NCBI RefSeq assembly: GCF_000504165.1 | Contig: NZ_KI632505.1 | Coordinates: forward strand, 434,001-498,000 | From: Bacillus sp. FJAT-14578 | GTDB taxonomy: Bacteria; Bacillota; Bacilli; Bacillales; Bacillaceae_H | Length of the DNA: 64,000 nucleotides | Direction of reading: 5' to 3' | In this document: one piece after another, positions 34,055 to 43,267 of the stretch | Numbering within the stretch: the first letter of the stretch is position 1 | Layout of the letters: the number at the start of each line of letters is the position of its first letter | The notes under the pieces: generated by a model | What the model saw: the letters and a program-made list of their open reading frames with translations, nothing else | Databases searched by the model: none | What the model was told of the DNA's origin: nothing | Translations under genes and position numbers: made by a program

Positions 34055-35236
34055 TTATCCCTCCCGTGTTGTATAGGCGATTTGCCCTCGACAAAACGTC
34101 ATGTAAATTTCATCGTTTTTATCTAAAATGACCAAGTCTGCGTCTTTCCCCGTTTCAATGCTTCCCTTTCGATCATACACATTTAATTGCTTGGCAGGGT
34201 TAACGCTGGCCATTTGAATGACCGCATCCAATCCGCATTGCGTATATTGCTGCATATTTTTGGCTGCATCTTTCAGCTTCAGGATGCTGCCTGCCAATGT
34301 TCCGTCTGCGAGCGTCGCCTGCCCGTCTTTCACCGTTACATCCTGGCCTCCCAAATCATACGTTCCTTCACCGAGGCATTTTGCTCTCATGGCGTCAGTG
34401 ATTAAAATGAGGCCTTCCTGCCCTTTATTGTTGAAAGCGAGGCGAACCATCTCAGGGCGGGAATGGATACCGTCTGCAATGATTTCACATTTGATTTCAT
34501 CATGCAGCAAAGCCGCTCCTACGACCCCGGGCTCCCGATGATGAAGCGGTCTCATTTGATTGAACAAATGAGTGGCATGATTGACGCCCGCTTCCATGCT
34601 TTTGACGACTTCCTCGTAAGTAGCATCCGAGTGACCGATGGATGCCACGACCCCTTGTTCTTTTAAAAAACGGACAAGTTCCAAGCCATTCGGCTGTTCC
34701 GGTGCCATCGTCACAAGCTTAATATGGCCTCCTGCAAGCTCCTGCCATTTGCGGAACAAGTCGATGCTAGGCATCATGACATAGTCCGGATGCTGGGCTC
34801 CTATTCGTTTTGGCGAAATGAATGGCCCTTCCAAATGAACGCCGAGCACCTCCGCTTTACCGGCCACACCATGCTGGTTGATATAGGTGGCTGCATTTTG
34901 CAGCGCCCGTTCAATATCACTTTGAGCGGTTGTCATCGTCGTCGCCAAAAAGCTGGTCGTGCCTTCCTTCGGCAAAGCGGCTGACATCGTTTCCAACGCT
35001 TCTTTCGTGCCATCCATTGTGTCCGCTCCGGCCGCTCCATGAATATGGAGATCGATAAATCCAGGTATAAGTTTGTATTCATCGGATAACTCTATCGTTA
35101 AACATTCTTCATCTGGTTCAGGACATGCTTCCATGCTGCCTGCACCGGTGATTACATCATTTTCAATTAACAGGTAACCGTTTTCAACCCACTGATTATC
35201 CATATACACTTGTACATTTTTCAAAAGTGTTTTCAT
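34055..35236 (-). CDS. nagA: N-acetylglucosamine-6-phosphate deacetylase
   Basis: A 393-residue amidohydrolase with a TIM barrel and metal motifs FIDLHIHGAAG, GVHLEGPF, GHSDATYEEV, NHATHLFNQM and ITDAM with the catalytic Asp. It removes the acetyl group from GlcNAc-6-P to feed NagB. It is the first gene of the operon, starting ATG behind GGATGAGATTTCACC, with a NagR operator about 50 bases upstream. Confidence 0.95.
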   Translation of the reverse strand: MKTLLKNVQVYMDNQWVENGYLLIENDVITGAGSMEACPEPDEECLTIELSDEYKLIPGFIDLHIHGAAGADTMDGTKEALETMSAALPKEGTTSFLATTMTTAQSDIERALQNAATYINQHGVAGKAEVLGVHLEGPFISPKRIGAQHPDYVMMPSIDLFRKWQELAGGHIKLVTMAPEQPNGLELVRFLKEQGVVASIGHSDATYEEVVKSMEAGVNHATHLFNQMRPLHHREPGVVGAALLHDEIKCEIIADGIHSRPEMVRLAFNNKGQEGLILITDAMRAKCLGEGTYDLGGQDVTVKDGQATLADGTLAGSILKLKDAAKNMQQYTQCGLDAVIQMASVNPAKQLNVYDRKGSIETGKDADLVILDKNDEIYMTFCRGQIAYTTREG

Positions 35237-35287
35237 GGTGAAATCTCATCCTTTCTTGACTTCACGGTTATCTTAACATATAGAAAA

Positions 35288-35305
35288 CTAGTTGTCTAGA
35301 CCACC
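35288..35305. promoter_or_regulatory. NagR operator (dre-like) upstream of nagA
   Basis: On the minus strand GGTGGTCTAGACAACTAG contains the palindromic core GTCTAGAC (35294-35301). This matches the known NagR/DasR-type sites (TGGTNTAGACAAC). The position fits repression of the nagA promoter. Confidence 0.75.
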
Positions 35306-35476
35306 TGTTATTATTTTTTTACCAATCGCTTTTACTATTTCCTCTCTCTGTGGAAAACATTCAAACAAGAAAGATGCGTTCCCAACTTCGCCTCATTTTT
35401 GACAAATCTTCATGTAAGCGTTTTTGTTGACAAACCACCCTATCATTGCTACAACTGAACGTGAGGTGATCTACAT

Positions 35477-36379
35477 ATGGAAAGAATCCAGCTGGCGGAT
35501 GATTTGTCCTTTTCGCGAATCGTTCACGGATTATGGCGTTTGGCGGATTGGAACCAACCAAAGGAGCAAACGCTTGCATTAATCGAACATTGTTTGGAAA
35601 AAGGAATTACCACGTTTGACCATGCCGATATTTACGGCAGTTACATGTGTGAAAAGTTATTTGGGGAAGCGCTCACACTGAAGCCGGAGCTTCGTGCCAA
35701 AATGGAAATCGTCACGAAATGCGGCATCGTGCTCGAATCACCAAACCGTCCCGAGCATCAGTCACATCATTACAACACGAGCAAAGAACATATTTTAAAA
35801 TCTGTGAATCAATCACTGGAAAACTTGCAAACGGACTATATTGATGTCCTGTTGATTCACCGTCCGGACCCGTTCATGGATCCTGTTCAAGTGGCGGAAG
35901 CGTTCACTCAGTTAAAAGAAGAAGGAAAAGTGAGATACTTTGGCGTCTCCAACTTCAAGCATCATCAATACAACATGCTGCAATCTTATTTGGATTTCCC
36001 GCTCGTCACGAACCAAATCGAGCTTTCCGCCTACAACCTGGAAAACTTTGAAGATGGCACACTCAACTTATGCCTTGAAAAGCGCATTGCCCCGATGGCA
36101 TGGTCCCCTCTTGCAGGCGGCGACATTTTCTCCGCTGATAATGAAAAAGCGGCAAGACTTCGTACCACGCTTGAGAAAGTAGCAGGAGAAATCGGTGCAC
36201 CGGGCATTGATGCGGTACTTTACGCATGGCTGCTGAATCATCCGGCCAAAATTATGCCAATCGTCGGTTCCGGTAAAACAGAACGCATTGACGCAGCCAT
36301 TGATGCCTTACCATACAAACTGACGCTTGATCAATGGTTTGAAATTTTACACAGCTCCATGGGTCATGAGGTTCCATAA
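35477..36379 (+). CDS. Aldo/keto reductase (YdhF-like)
   Basis: A 300-residue AKR with a TIM barrel and tetrad motifs FDHADIYGSY (Asp and Tyr), IVTKCGI (Lys) and LLIHRPDP (His), followed by the NADPH-binding end MPIVGSGKTERI. It is close to the YdhF/oxidoreductase subgroup of NADPH-dependent aldehyde/ketone reductases; the physiological substrate is unknown. It starts ATG behind GAGGTGATCTACAT, is transcribed alone and is followed by a terminator. Confidence 0.9.
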   Translation: MERIQLADDLSFSRIVHGLWRLADWNQPKEQTLALIEHCLEKGITTFDHADIYGSYMCEKLFGEALTLKPELRAKMEIVTKCGIVLESPNRPEHQSHHYNTSKEHILKSVNQSLENLQTDYIDVLLIHRPDPFMDPVQVAEAFTQLKEEGKVRYFGVSNFKHHQYNMLQSYLDFPLVTNQIELSAYNLENFEDGTLNLCLEKRIAPMAWSPLAGGDIFSADNEKAARLRTTLEKVAGEIGAPGIDAVLYAWLLNHPAKIMPIVGSGKTERIDAAIDALPYKLTLDQWFEILHSSMGHEVP

Positions 36380-36384
36380 AACAA

Positions 36385-36414
36385 AGCAAGGGTCAGCTTC
36401 AGCTGACCCTTGCT
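36385..36414 (+). terminator. Terminator of the aldo/keto reductase gene
   Basis: AGCAAGGGTCAGC pairs with GCTGACCCTTGCT around a TTCA loop, followed by CTTTCC. Confidence 0.85.
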
Positions 36415-36530
36415 CTTTCCTGTTTGAATACAACCCCTGGTTCTTTCAAAGAATAACACTAAAGAGATGTCACGATTTTTTGTGAGATGATAAAACATCG
36501 ACAGATTAACAGCAAAGGAGAGTCAACCTG

Positions 36531-37541
36531 ATGCAACACTCTAAAATCCCTCTAACCGCAACCGAAATCTCGAATCTTTGGTCTACATATATAAGCGATA
36601 GTATGGCCATTTGTGTATTGAAGTTCTTCATTGCTAAGGTCAAGGACCCTGACATCAAACCTATTTTAGAGCAATCTCTTATGATTTCAGAAAGACATCT
36701 CCAAGCGATTTCCCAAATCTTTGTCAAAGAAGGATACGCTGTACCACAAGGCTTTACAGATCAAGACTTGAATCTGCAAGCAGCTCCTCTCTTTTTTGAC
36801 ACTCTCTATTTGCACTATATTAAACAAATGGGACGTGTAGGCATTAACGCTTACGGATTAGCCCTCTCCCTTTCCGTTCGGGATGACGTAGTCCACTTTT
36901 TTGACCTTGCCCTAAAAGAATGTGCAGAACTGGATCAACAAGTGAGCAAAATACTTCTGGCCAAAGGGATATTTATACGTTCACCGTATCTTAATGGACT
37001 AAAAGAAGTAGAATTTGTCCAAGATACCCATTTTCTTGAAGGGATCATAAATGGAAAACGCCCGCTTTTAGCCGTTGAAGTCACACACCTATATGGCAAT
37101 ATTCGTACAGCATCTTTAACTCAAGCCATCGCGATTGGTTTCAGTCAAGCAGCTACCTCAAAAGATGTCACGAAATTCATCATGAAATGCAGGGATGTCA
37201 TGAGCAAACATATGTCAACATTAGGTCATAAGCTGCGTGAAAGCCACTTAAAAGTGCCCATGACGTGGAACGATGCCGTTACGGATTCCATCACTTCTCC
37301 TTTTTCCGAAAAGCTGTTAATGTTCCATATGAATGCTATATTGGCAGTCAGTTTAGGCGACTACGGTGCTTCCTTAGCCGGAAGCATGAGAAAAGATTTG
37401 GGAATGATGTACGCCTTATTGATGACCGAGCTGGCAACCCTCGCAGAAGAGGGAGCCAAAATTATGATTAAACATGGATGGCTGGAAACTCCTCCTATGG
37501 TGACAGACCGTGACCATTTGGCTTCTGTCAATAAGAGTTGA
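36531..37541 (+). CDS. DUF3231 family protein (two ferritin-like helical repeats)
   Basis: A 336-residue helical protein built of two similar halves (about 5-165 and 175-330). Each resembles a ferritin-like four-helix bundle (TATEISNLWSTYISDSM and LLAVEVTHLYGNIRTASL). DUF3231 proteins are common in spore-forming Bacillales and related to spore coat CotF-like proteins; the function is not established. It starts ATG behind AAAGGAGAG. The 250 bases after it hold no recognised gene. Confidence 0.85.
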   Translation: MQHSKIPLTATEISNLWSTYISDSMAICVLKFFIAKVKDPDIKPILEQSLMISERHLQAISQIFVKEGYAVPQGFTDQDLNLQAAPLFFDTLYLHYIKQMGRVGINAYGLALSLSVRDDVVHFFDLALKECAELDQQVSKILLAKGIFIRSPYLNGLKEVEFVQDTHFLEGIINGKRPLLAVEVTHLYGNIRTASLTQAIAIGFSQAATSKDVTKFIMKCRDVMSKHMSTLGHKLRESHLKVPMTWNDAVTDSITSPFSEKLLMFHMNAILAVSLGDYGASLAGSMRKDLGMMYALLMTELATLAEEGAKIMIKHGWLETPPMVTDRDHLASVNKS

Positions 37542-37790
37542 TGCACAAATCTCTTTTCTCATCCTGCTCGGATTTACTCGAGCGCCCCTTACTCAGAATA
37601 CCATCTGCCGGCCTTTTACCGTTACACGCGGGTGCGTAAGATATCTTTTTAAAGGAGAACACTGCCAGCCGCAGCCATTACACTTGGATAGGACATTTTT
37701 TAATTTTAGGCTATGCTGATTTTTAACTCATTTGAGTCCAAAACGGGAGCAAGATGTCTAACTCTGTTGTAAGTTTTTTCTTCTGTTAAA

Positions 37791-38645
37791 TTAAATGTTT
37801 ATCGGCTTCCAATAAAGCAGTGCCGCATGAAAAGTATAGGAATATTCGTATCTTCCCTCCTTCTCTATCACATACGGACTAAGAGCTTGTTCCACTTCCT
37901 GTTCTTTATAATCTTTTGTTAAAATTTTACTCACATTATCCTTTATAAGGGATTCATAAGAGCTGTATGTAGAAGTGGTTGGGATTTCAATAATTTTGCA
38001 ATTAGCCATAATCCCAAGCTGATACAAAATATTTTGTAAATGAATATAGTCTCTGCGCCTAAATTTGATCGAATAGCCCCTTTCTCTATGCAAATCTAAA
38101 TAGTGAGGCTTTTCTGGCCCGCTTGTCATTCCCGCTACCGCAAGCCGGGACGCAGCGTCATTCATTTTAAGTAATACTTCTCCTATATTGCTGACACGGT
38201 AATAGCAATTTACTCCAAACACAACATCATAACGTTGCTTCAGATTAAACTCTTCCCATTTCGCATGTATAAAGCTTACATTGTTTAATTGATGTTTCTT
38301 AGTTTCGTCTCTTAAAAAGCGGATCACACTCTGAGAGCTATCTACGCATGTAAGATGCTTAACTTTTTCTGCTGTACAGAACGTATAATTTCCCCATCCA
38401 GGACCAATTTCTACTACACGATCATTTGTATGCAGCAACGCCAGTAGCTCTTCTTGAATTCTATAAGCGTAAGAATTTATATAATCCTCACCTTTTTGTT
38501 TCTTTTTTTCTAAAAAAGAATTCCAAAAACCTTCTTCATGTTCATCATCCTTCATTCGGTTCGAAAGAGTTCCATCCCATTCCTTCATATTTTCTTTCCA
38601 CAAATCCATATAGTTGCACCCCAATGGTACACCGGAAATTTTCAT
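37791..38645 (-). CDS. Class I SAM-dependent methyltransferase under cobalamin riboswitch
   Basis: Up to 284 residues with a class I fold: motif I VVEIGPGWGNYTF near residue 78, acidic post-I LTCVDSSQSV and motif IV DVVFGVNCYY. The rest is not family-specific. The start may be the ATG at 38645 or an internal ATG at 38612 (MDLWKENM). It lies downstream of a cobalamin riboswitch, a leader ORF and a terminator, so expression should depend on B12. The substrate is unknown; a cobalamin- or corrinoid-linked methylation is only an inference from the riboswitch. Confidence 0.82.
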   Translation of the reverse strand: MKISGVPLGCNYMDLWKENMKEWDGTLSNRMKDDEHEEGFWNSFLEKKKQKGEDYINSYAYRIQEELLALLHTNDRVVEIGPGWGNYTFCTAEKVKHLTCVDSSQSVIRFLRDETKKHQLNNVSFIHAKWEEFNLKQRYDVVFGVNCYYRVSNIGEVLLKMNDAASRLAVAGMTSGPEKPHYLDLHRERGYSIKFRRRDYIHLQNILYQLGIMANCKIIEIPTTSTYSSYESLIKDNVSKILTKDYKEQEVEQALSPYVIEKEGRYEYSYTFHAALLYWKPINI

Positions 38646-38765
38646 CTCTATGTAACACTCCTTCTGTTTATACTCTTCATCCTAAAAATAACCCTTGAAC
38701 GTATAATAGAAACTTTCATCAAGGTTTTCCTTCACCCGCCACTAATCGTTTATGCGGGATAAAAT

Positions 38766-38812
38766 AAAAAAGCATTTCCGACCGGCTCAAGAGGTCAGAA
38801 ATGCTTTTTATG
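38766..38812 (-). terminator. Terminator in the cobalamin-controlled leader
   Basis: A stem of about 17 bp (AAAAAGCATTTCTGACC and its near-complement) with a U-run on the minus strand, between the riboswitch and the methyltransferase. It is probably the expression platform or an attenuator. Confidence 0.8.
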
Positions 38813-38881
38813 ATAAATTAAGGGAATGACTGAATCTATATCATCATATAGATATAAATCAAGACAATGGGTCATTAGCAT
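38795..38881 (-). CDS. 28-residue leader ORF between riboswitch and terminator
   Basis: An ATG 5-6 bases after AGGGAGGTGG, a near-perfect Shine-Dalgarno, opens a 28-codon frame (MLMTHCLDLYLYDDIDSVIP then LIYHKKHF). Its stop codon lies inside the 5' arm of the terminator stem, so a translating ribosome would cover the hairpin. This arrangement suggests a leader peptide coupling translation to termination. No similarity was recognised. Confidence 0.55.
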   Translation of the reverse strand: MLMTHCLDLYLYDDIDSVIPLIYHKKHF

Positions 38882-38927
38882 CCTAACCACCTCCCTAAAA
38901 TCCCGTAGGTCTAACAGCGATGTTAAA

Positions 38928-39115
38928 ACAGGCAGGTCTCCTGACTAAGGGCATCCATTCAGACCTTCCCAGGTATAACCCAGTGGTTTTTCTGAACATA
39001 ATCAGCATACTATACTGATACCCATTACAGTGGCGGGTCCGTGTCGGGGTTTAACCGACTTCCCTTTTAAGCAGATAAAACTTTACGACGCTTTATCTCG
39101 CACCTATTTTCTAGC
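38928..39115 (-). ncRNA. Cobalamin riboswitch
   Basis: On the minus strand the conserved pieces occur in order: GGGAAGTCGGTTAAACCCCG, ACGGACCCGCCACTGTAA, CTGGGAAGG and the B12 box TAGTCAGGAGACCTGCC. The core is complete. It is about 280 bases upstream of the methyltransferase. Confidence 0.95.
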
Positions 39116-39312
39116 AATATAGAATTTTTTTAGATTAATCTATTAGAATAGCGAAGGCATATAGCCTTTAAGAACGCATATTTTTAATCAGCCCAAACTT
39201 TTTAACTGAAACCAACTCTAATGTTAGTTTTAATACATCTCATTGTCAACAAAAGCTTTGTAAAAAGGAATTAGATTTGATGCAAGTGCATGATATCGGC
39301 GGGTTCATTATG
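39116..39312. other. Region upstream of the cobalamin riboswitch
   Basis: AT-rich bases that should hold the riboswitch promoter and end at the cyanophycinase terminator. No gene seen. Confidence 0.4.
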
Positions 39313-39365
39313 CAAAAAAGTGCCTTCCTGCAGTCATTATATGAACTGCAGCAAAACACTTTCCA
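39313..39365 (-). terminator. Terminator of the cyanophycinase operon
   Basis: An imperfect stem (AAGTG...TGCAGT with ACTGCA...CACTT) followed on the minus strand by TTTTTT, 6 bases past the stop codon. Confidence 0.65.
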
Positions 39366-39370
39366 AGCGA

Positions 39371-41908
39371 TTATTTAATGTGTACCTCTATCGGCTTTAT
39401 ATCCAATACAACCTTTTCAACGGAGTAATCGTCCTTCTGGCCATCCGTGTATGCCCAGTATCCATTCGTATCTTCCCCTTTACGGAACATCAGCTCGAAC
39501 CCTTTTCCGTCTGCGAAACTATAACTCTTTACCTCATCTTCGCCACTGTTGTCCACTAATTCATAAGCCAAAAATTTATTCAGCAAACCGTGAGCGCTCA
39601 ACACTCCTGAATGCGGTGCGACTTGATAATCATTGTATTCATATCCTTTTGTTTCCACTTTATCGGCGGCAATTGTCATCTCATTCGTGTTTAGATTGAT
39701 GGAATCACCAGGAGCCATCCATGAAAGAACAATGTTTTGATAGTTGCTGTTTGGAAGTTGCGGATTCGTTGTCGTTTTTGATACATCCACCAATGTGACG
39801 CCGCCTCGTCCTGCGACTTTGGCGGTGTGTGTTTCATTATCCACCACAAGGGCAGTATCTTCATCAATGCCGTATGCAAGCTGCTGTTTCTTCCCTTGTT
39901 CATAAGCGGTGGCAATCAAACGCCCCAACCTCGCTTTATTATCAAAATGCTGATCGACGATGCCGTAACGGAAGAAGCCAAGACCGCGTTCAAGATAACC
40001 GGGGCCTCCCTCTTGCTGCGTCATACCGTCATATGTGTCCGTAAAGCCGTTCATGAGCGTCCCGTAGCTGTCGCCTCCTGCGAGCATCACATCGCTCATG
40101 ATGGCAGCACCGGCACTTGTTCCGCCAATGACCCCTCCTTTTTTGTACACGTCCCAAATCGCAGCCAGCACCTTAGAACCCGTGCCGTCTTCGTTAAATA
40201 ATGAACGGGTAATAAGTGTTTGATCGCCGCCCACAAACCAAATGCCTGACAGCCCTTCTACTTGTTTCACGACTTCTTCGTTATTCATATTGCCATTCCA
40301 TGCCGATTCGTCTTCTGCTGTCTTTTTGAAATCATGATTGGAAATCGGCAAGATGTGAATGTTTTCTTCCTTTACTCCATATGCTGCTAAATCTCTCTTA
40401 AAGTTTTCGGACGAGGAAAGACTTGAACTGGCTGCCGGAACGATCCCGATTTTGGCATTTTCTTTTCCACCTGCCGATTCGATGAAGCTTTCATATACGT
40501 CGCGGTTGCTGCTTCCTAATGCGCCTCCCACTATCACAAGACTCCCTTTGATCGGTTCTGTTACATCGATTTTAGGCAATTCCACCTGTGACGGCTGATA
40601 GTCTGAAAACGGTTTGGCCGCTTGTTGGAACGAAACGGACACCGGCTTGATATCTACCGTGACATTCACGACCGAGTAATCATCCTTTTGCCCGTCCGCA
40701 TAGCCCCAGTAACCATTTGTTTTCTCTGTCTTGCGGAAGTTCAGTTCAAATCCTTCCCCCCTGCTGTCATATAAATAGCTTGTGACATGATCCGCCTTTC
40801 CATTATCCACAAGCGAGTAAGCTAAATAGTTTTTCAAGCGCCCGTACGGAGTCATGACACCTGTTGCGGGACGCGGCTGAAAATCATAATATTCATAGTC
40901 CTTTGTCCCGCTCTTAGAAACAGGAAATTCAAATGTCCGCTCCTCAAGATGAATGCGGTCTCCTGCCGCCAAATAACTAATATTCACATTTTCCAGATGA
41001 GTTTTAGGATTCGATTTCTTTTTCGCCTTGCTGACATCGACGACCGCTACACCGGAACGGCCGATGATTTCAGCTTCCTTTTCCTCGTTATAAACAACGA
41101 GTGCGGTATCTTCATCAACTCCATAAGCAAATCGCTCTTTTTTGCGCGTCTCATAAGCGTGGGCCGTTAACGCCAGCCGCCCAAGTCTTCCTCGTTCATC
41201 AAAATGCTGATCGACGATGCCGTATTGAAAGAAGCCGAGGCCTTTTTGCACATAAACAGGTGCATACTCTTTGTCCGGATCGGAAATGTCTGTTGATGTA
41301 AACCCTTCTTTCAGCGCTCCTAAGCTGTCTCCTCCTGTGATCATGACATCGCTCATAATGGCGGCCCCGGCGCTTGTCCCCCCAATGACCGCTCCTTTTC
41401 GGTAAATATCCCAAATAGCGTCAAGCACCTTGGAATCCTTTCCTTTTTCCGTCCGCAGCGTACTTGTGATACGAAGCTGATCCCCGCCTACAAACCAAAT
41501 GGCCGTTAAATCACTGACCTTCTTTACCATGTCCGTTTGGTTGATATGGTCTTTCCATTTGGATTCGTCCACCTCTTTCGTGTCTGAAAAATCATGGTCA
41601 GATAGAGGAAGAATCTCAATATTTGCTTCGTTCAAGCCATATGTCAATAAATCTCGCTTAAAATCTTGCGATGACTTCAGCTTGCCGCTTGCCGCCGGCA
41701 CGATCCCGATTTTGGCGTTTTCTTTTCCGCCTGCAAGTTCAATGAATTTTTCATAGACTGCCTTATTGCTGCTGCCAAGGGCACCTCCTGCAATGACCAG
41801 GTTCCCCTTGATTTCTTCCTGTTTCCCCTTCGCTTGCCCCATTACCGGATTCCCCATTGAAGTAAGCATCGATAAACCGACTAAACATGAAACGACTCTT
41901 TTCTTCAT
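39371..41908 (-). CDS. Secreted tandem-domain cyanophycinase (peptidase family S51)
   Basis: About 845 residues from the ATG at 41908. A signal peptide (MKKRVVSCLVGLSMLTSMGN, cleavage likely after GQA) is followed by two homologous units, about 35-440 and 455-845. Each has GNLVIAGGALGSSN or its twin, WFVGGDQ, the nucleophile elbow GGTSAGAAIMSDVM, and the His motif IVDQHFD with a downstream Arg. Both Ser and His sites are intact. Cyanophycinases cut cyanophycin (polyaspartate with Arg side chains) into beta-Asp-Arg. Each unit continues with a beta-rich extension ending DYSV and IKP. It follows iadA by 46 bases. Most cyanophycinases have one unit, so this is a tandem form. Confidence 0.9.
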   Translation of the reverse strand: MKKRVVSCLVGLSMLTSMGNPVMGQAKGKQEEIKGNLVIAGGALGSSNKAVYEKFIELAGGKENAKIGIVPAASGKLKSSQDFKRDLLTYGLNEANIEILPLSDHDFSDTKEVDESKWKDHINQTDMVKKVSDLTAIWFVGGDQLRITSTLRTEKGKDSKVLDAIWDIYRKGAVIGGTSAGAAIMSDVMITGGDSLGALKEGFTSTDISDPDKEYAPVYVQKGLGFFQYGIVDQHFDERGRLGRLALTAHAYETRKKERFAYGVDEDTALVVYNEEKEAEIIGRSGVAVVDVSKAKKKSNPKTHLENVNISYLAAGDRIHLEERTFEFPVSKSGTKDYEYYDFQPRPATGVMTPYGRLKNYLAYSLVDNGKADHVTSYLYDSRGEGFELNFRKTEKTNGYWGYADGQKDDYSVVNVTVDIKPVSVSFQQAAKPFSDYQPSQVELPKIDVTEPIKGSLVIVGGALGSSNRDVYESFIESAGGKENAKIGIVPAASSSLSSSENFKRDLAAYGVKEENIHILPISNHDFKKTAEDESAWNGNMNNEEVVKQVEGLSGIWFVGGDQTLITRSLFNEDGTGSKVLAAIWDVYKKGGVIGGTSAGAAIMSDVMLAGGDSYGTLMNGFTDTYDGMTQQEGGPGYLERGLGFFRYGIVDQHFDNKARLGRLIATAYEQGKKQQLAYGIDEDTALVVDNETHTAKVAGRGGVTLVDVSKTTTNPQLPNSNYQNIVLSWMAPGDSINLNTNEMTIAADKVETKGYEYNDYQVAPHSGVLSAHGLLNKFLAYELVDNSGEDEVKSYSFADGKGFELMFRKGEDTNGYWAYTDGQKDDYSVEKVVLDIKPIEVHIK

Positions 41909-41954
41909 CTCTTCTTCCCCTTTCCCCTTGTCCTCTCTCTTTAAAGCCGGCCAC

Positions 41955-43127
41955 TCATTCAAATGTCCCTTTTACAATCGGCACGCCATTCTCTACCATC
42001 AGTTGACCTTTGGCGATGACACTATGAATATTCAAGCCGTCTTTTTCAAGCAGAACGATATCCGCATCTTTCCCTTGGTGAATCCTTCCTTTTTGTGTCA
42101 GCTTCAACACTTGAGCCGGATTTGATGTAATGACCCGGAGTGCGGCTTCAAGCGGAATCCCTTCTTCCAATACAGCCGCTTGGACCTCCTTATATAAGGA
42201 AGCAACCTTCCCGACTTGAAGTCCGGCGTATTCCCCGCTTTCATCGAAAAATGGAAGGCTTGCCTGTCCATCGGATGAAAACGTGATGTTGCCGATTGGC
42301 ACTCCTCTGTCAAGCATTATAAGTAGTCCTTTGCTGCATTTCACTTCTCCTTCTTCCAAAAACTGCGGAATGGTACTCGTGGTAAAGTCCACATACCCGC
42401 CTTTCAACGCATACTGAATGCCCGCTTCAAACAACTCTTCGTTACGATTAATATGGGTCGGATGGAAATGGCGAATCGGAATATTTGTTTTAGCAACGAG
42501 TTCTTCCAGTAATGACAATTTTTCCTCTCCGTCCCCCACGTGAATTTCAAGAACACCCGCTTTCCCGGATAAAATCCCTCCGTTTCTTGCGGCGGCTGCG
42601 ATTTTGGTCATTTCCTCCAAGGTCGGTTCAGATGAACGATGATCAGAAATCGCAATTTCCCCGACACCGATGATTTTATCGATCAAGATGATGTCATCTT
42701 CGATTTTATCGAGCAGCGTTTTTACAGGAACCTGGTAGGAACCGGTATGAATGTAGCACGTAATGCCTTCCTCTTCCAATGCACGCGCCTTTGCAAGCAA
42801 GCTTTCCATCCTTCTCGTGGTCCCGTCTGTCCCGAGAAGACCGACCAGTGTCGTAATGCCGGCTGTTGTTGCATCTGTCAATACAAGTTCCGGCGTGCGC
42901 GTTTTAAAACCTCCCTCTCCTCCTCCGCCGATAATGTGAACATGTGAATCGATAAATCCCGGAACAACTAGCTGACCGGAAGCATCGATTACCGTTGTCG
43001 GAACTGAATTTTCCGGAAATTCGATTTCGTCGGCAATATGGATAATTTTCCCTCCCGCAGCCAATAAGTCTTTACTTCCCAAATAATCCGGCGCATACAC
43101 TTCACCGTTTTTGATTAATGTAAGCAT
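41955..43127 (-). CDS. iadA: Isoaspartyl (beta-aspartyl) dipeptidase
   Basis: A 390-residue amidohydrolase without a signal peptide. Metal motifs are FIDSHVHIIGGGGEGG, the conserved GEIAISDHRSS, LEIHVGDGEEK, HFHPTHINRN and TFSSDGQAS with the catalytic Asp. It hydrolyses beta-aspartyl dipeptides, including beta-Asp-Arg released from cyanophycin, to Asp and Arg in the cytoplasm. It starts ATG behind CAGGAGGAAACAA and sits between the cyanophycinase and the YfcC permease. Confidence 0.92.
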   Translation of the reverse strand: MLTLIKNGEVYAPDYLGSKDLLAAGGKIIHIADEIEFPENSVPTTVIDASGQLVVPGFIDSHVHIIGGGGEGGFKTRTPELVLTDATTAGITTLVGLLGTDGTTRRMESLLAKARALEEEGITCYIHTGSYQVPVKTLLDKIEDDIILIDKIIGVGEIAISDHRSSEPTLEEMTKIAAAARNGGILSGKAGVLEIHVGDGEEKLSLLEELVAKTNIPIRHFHPTHINRNEELFEAGIQYALKGGYVDFTTSTIPQFLEEGEVKCSKGLLIMLDRGVPIGNITFSSDGQASLPFFDESGEYAGLQVGKVASLYKEVQAAVLEEGIPLEAALRVITSNPAQVLKLTQKGRIHQGKDADIVLLEKDGLNIHSVIAKGQLMVENGVPIVKGTFE

Positions 43128-43267
43128 TTGTTTCCTCCTGTCTTTTTTCCAAAGATGCCATATGTTTTCCCCATCAAAGAGAGCGGCTATTCTTCCTTTA
43201 TCCGGGACTCGCCGGCAGCAAGCCCCCGATGATAGAAGTTAAGTTTATTCTCGTTTCCTTATCTTTT

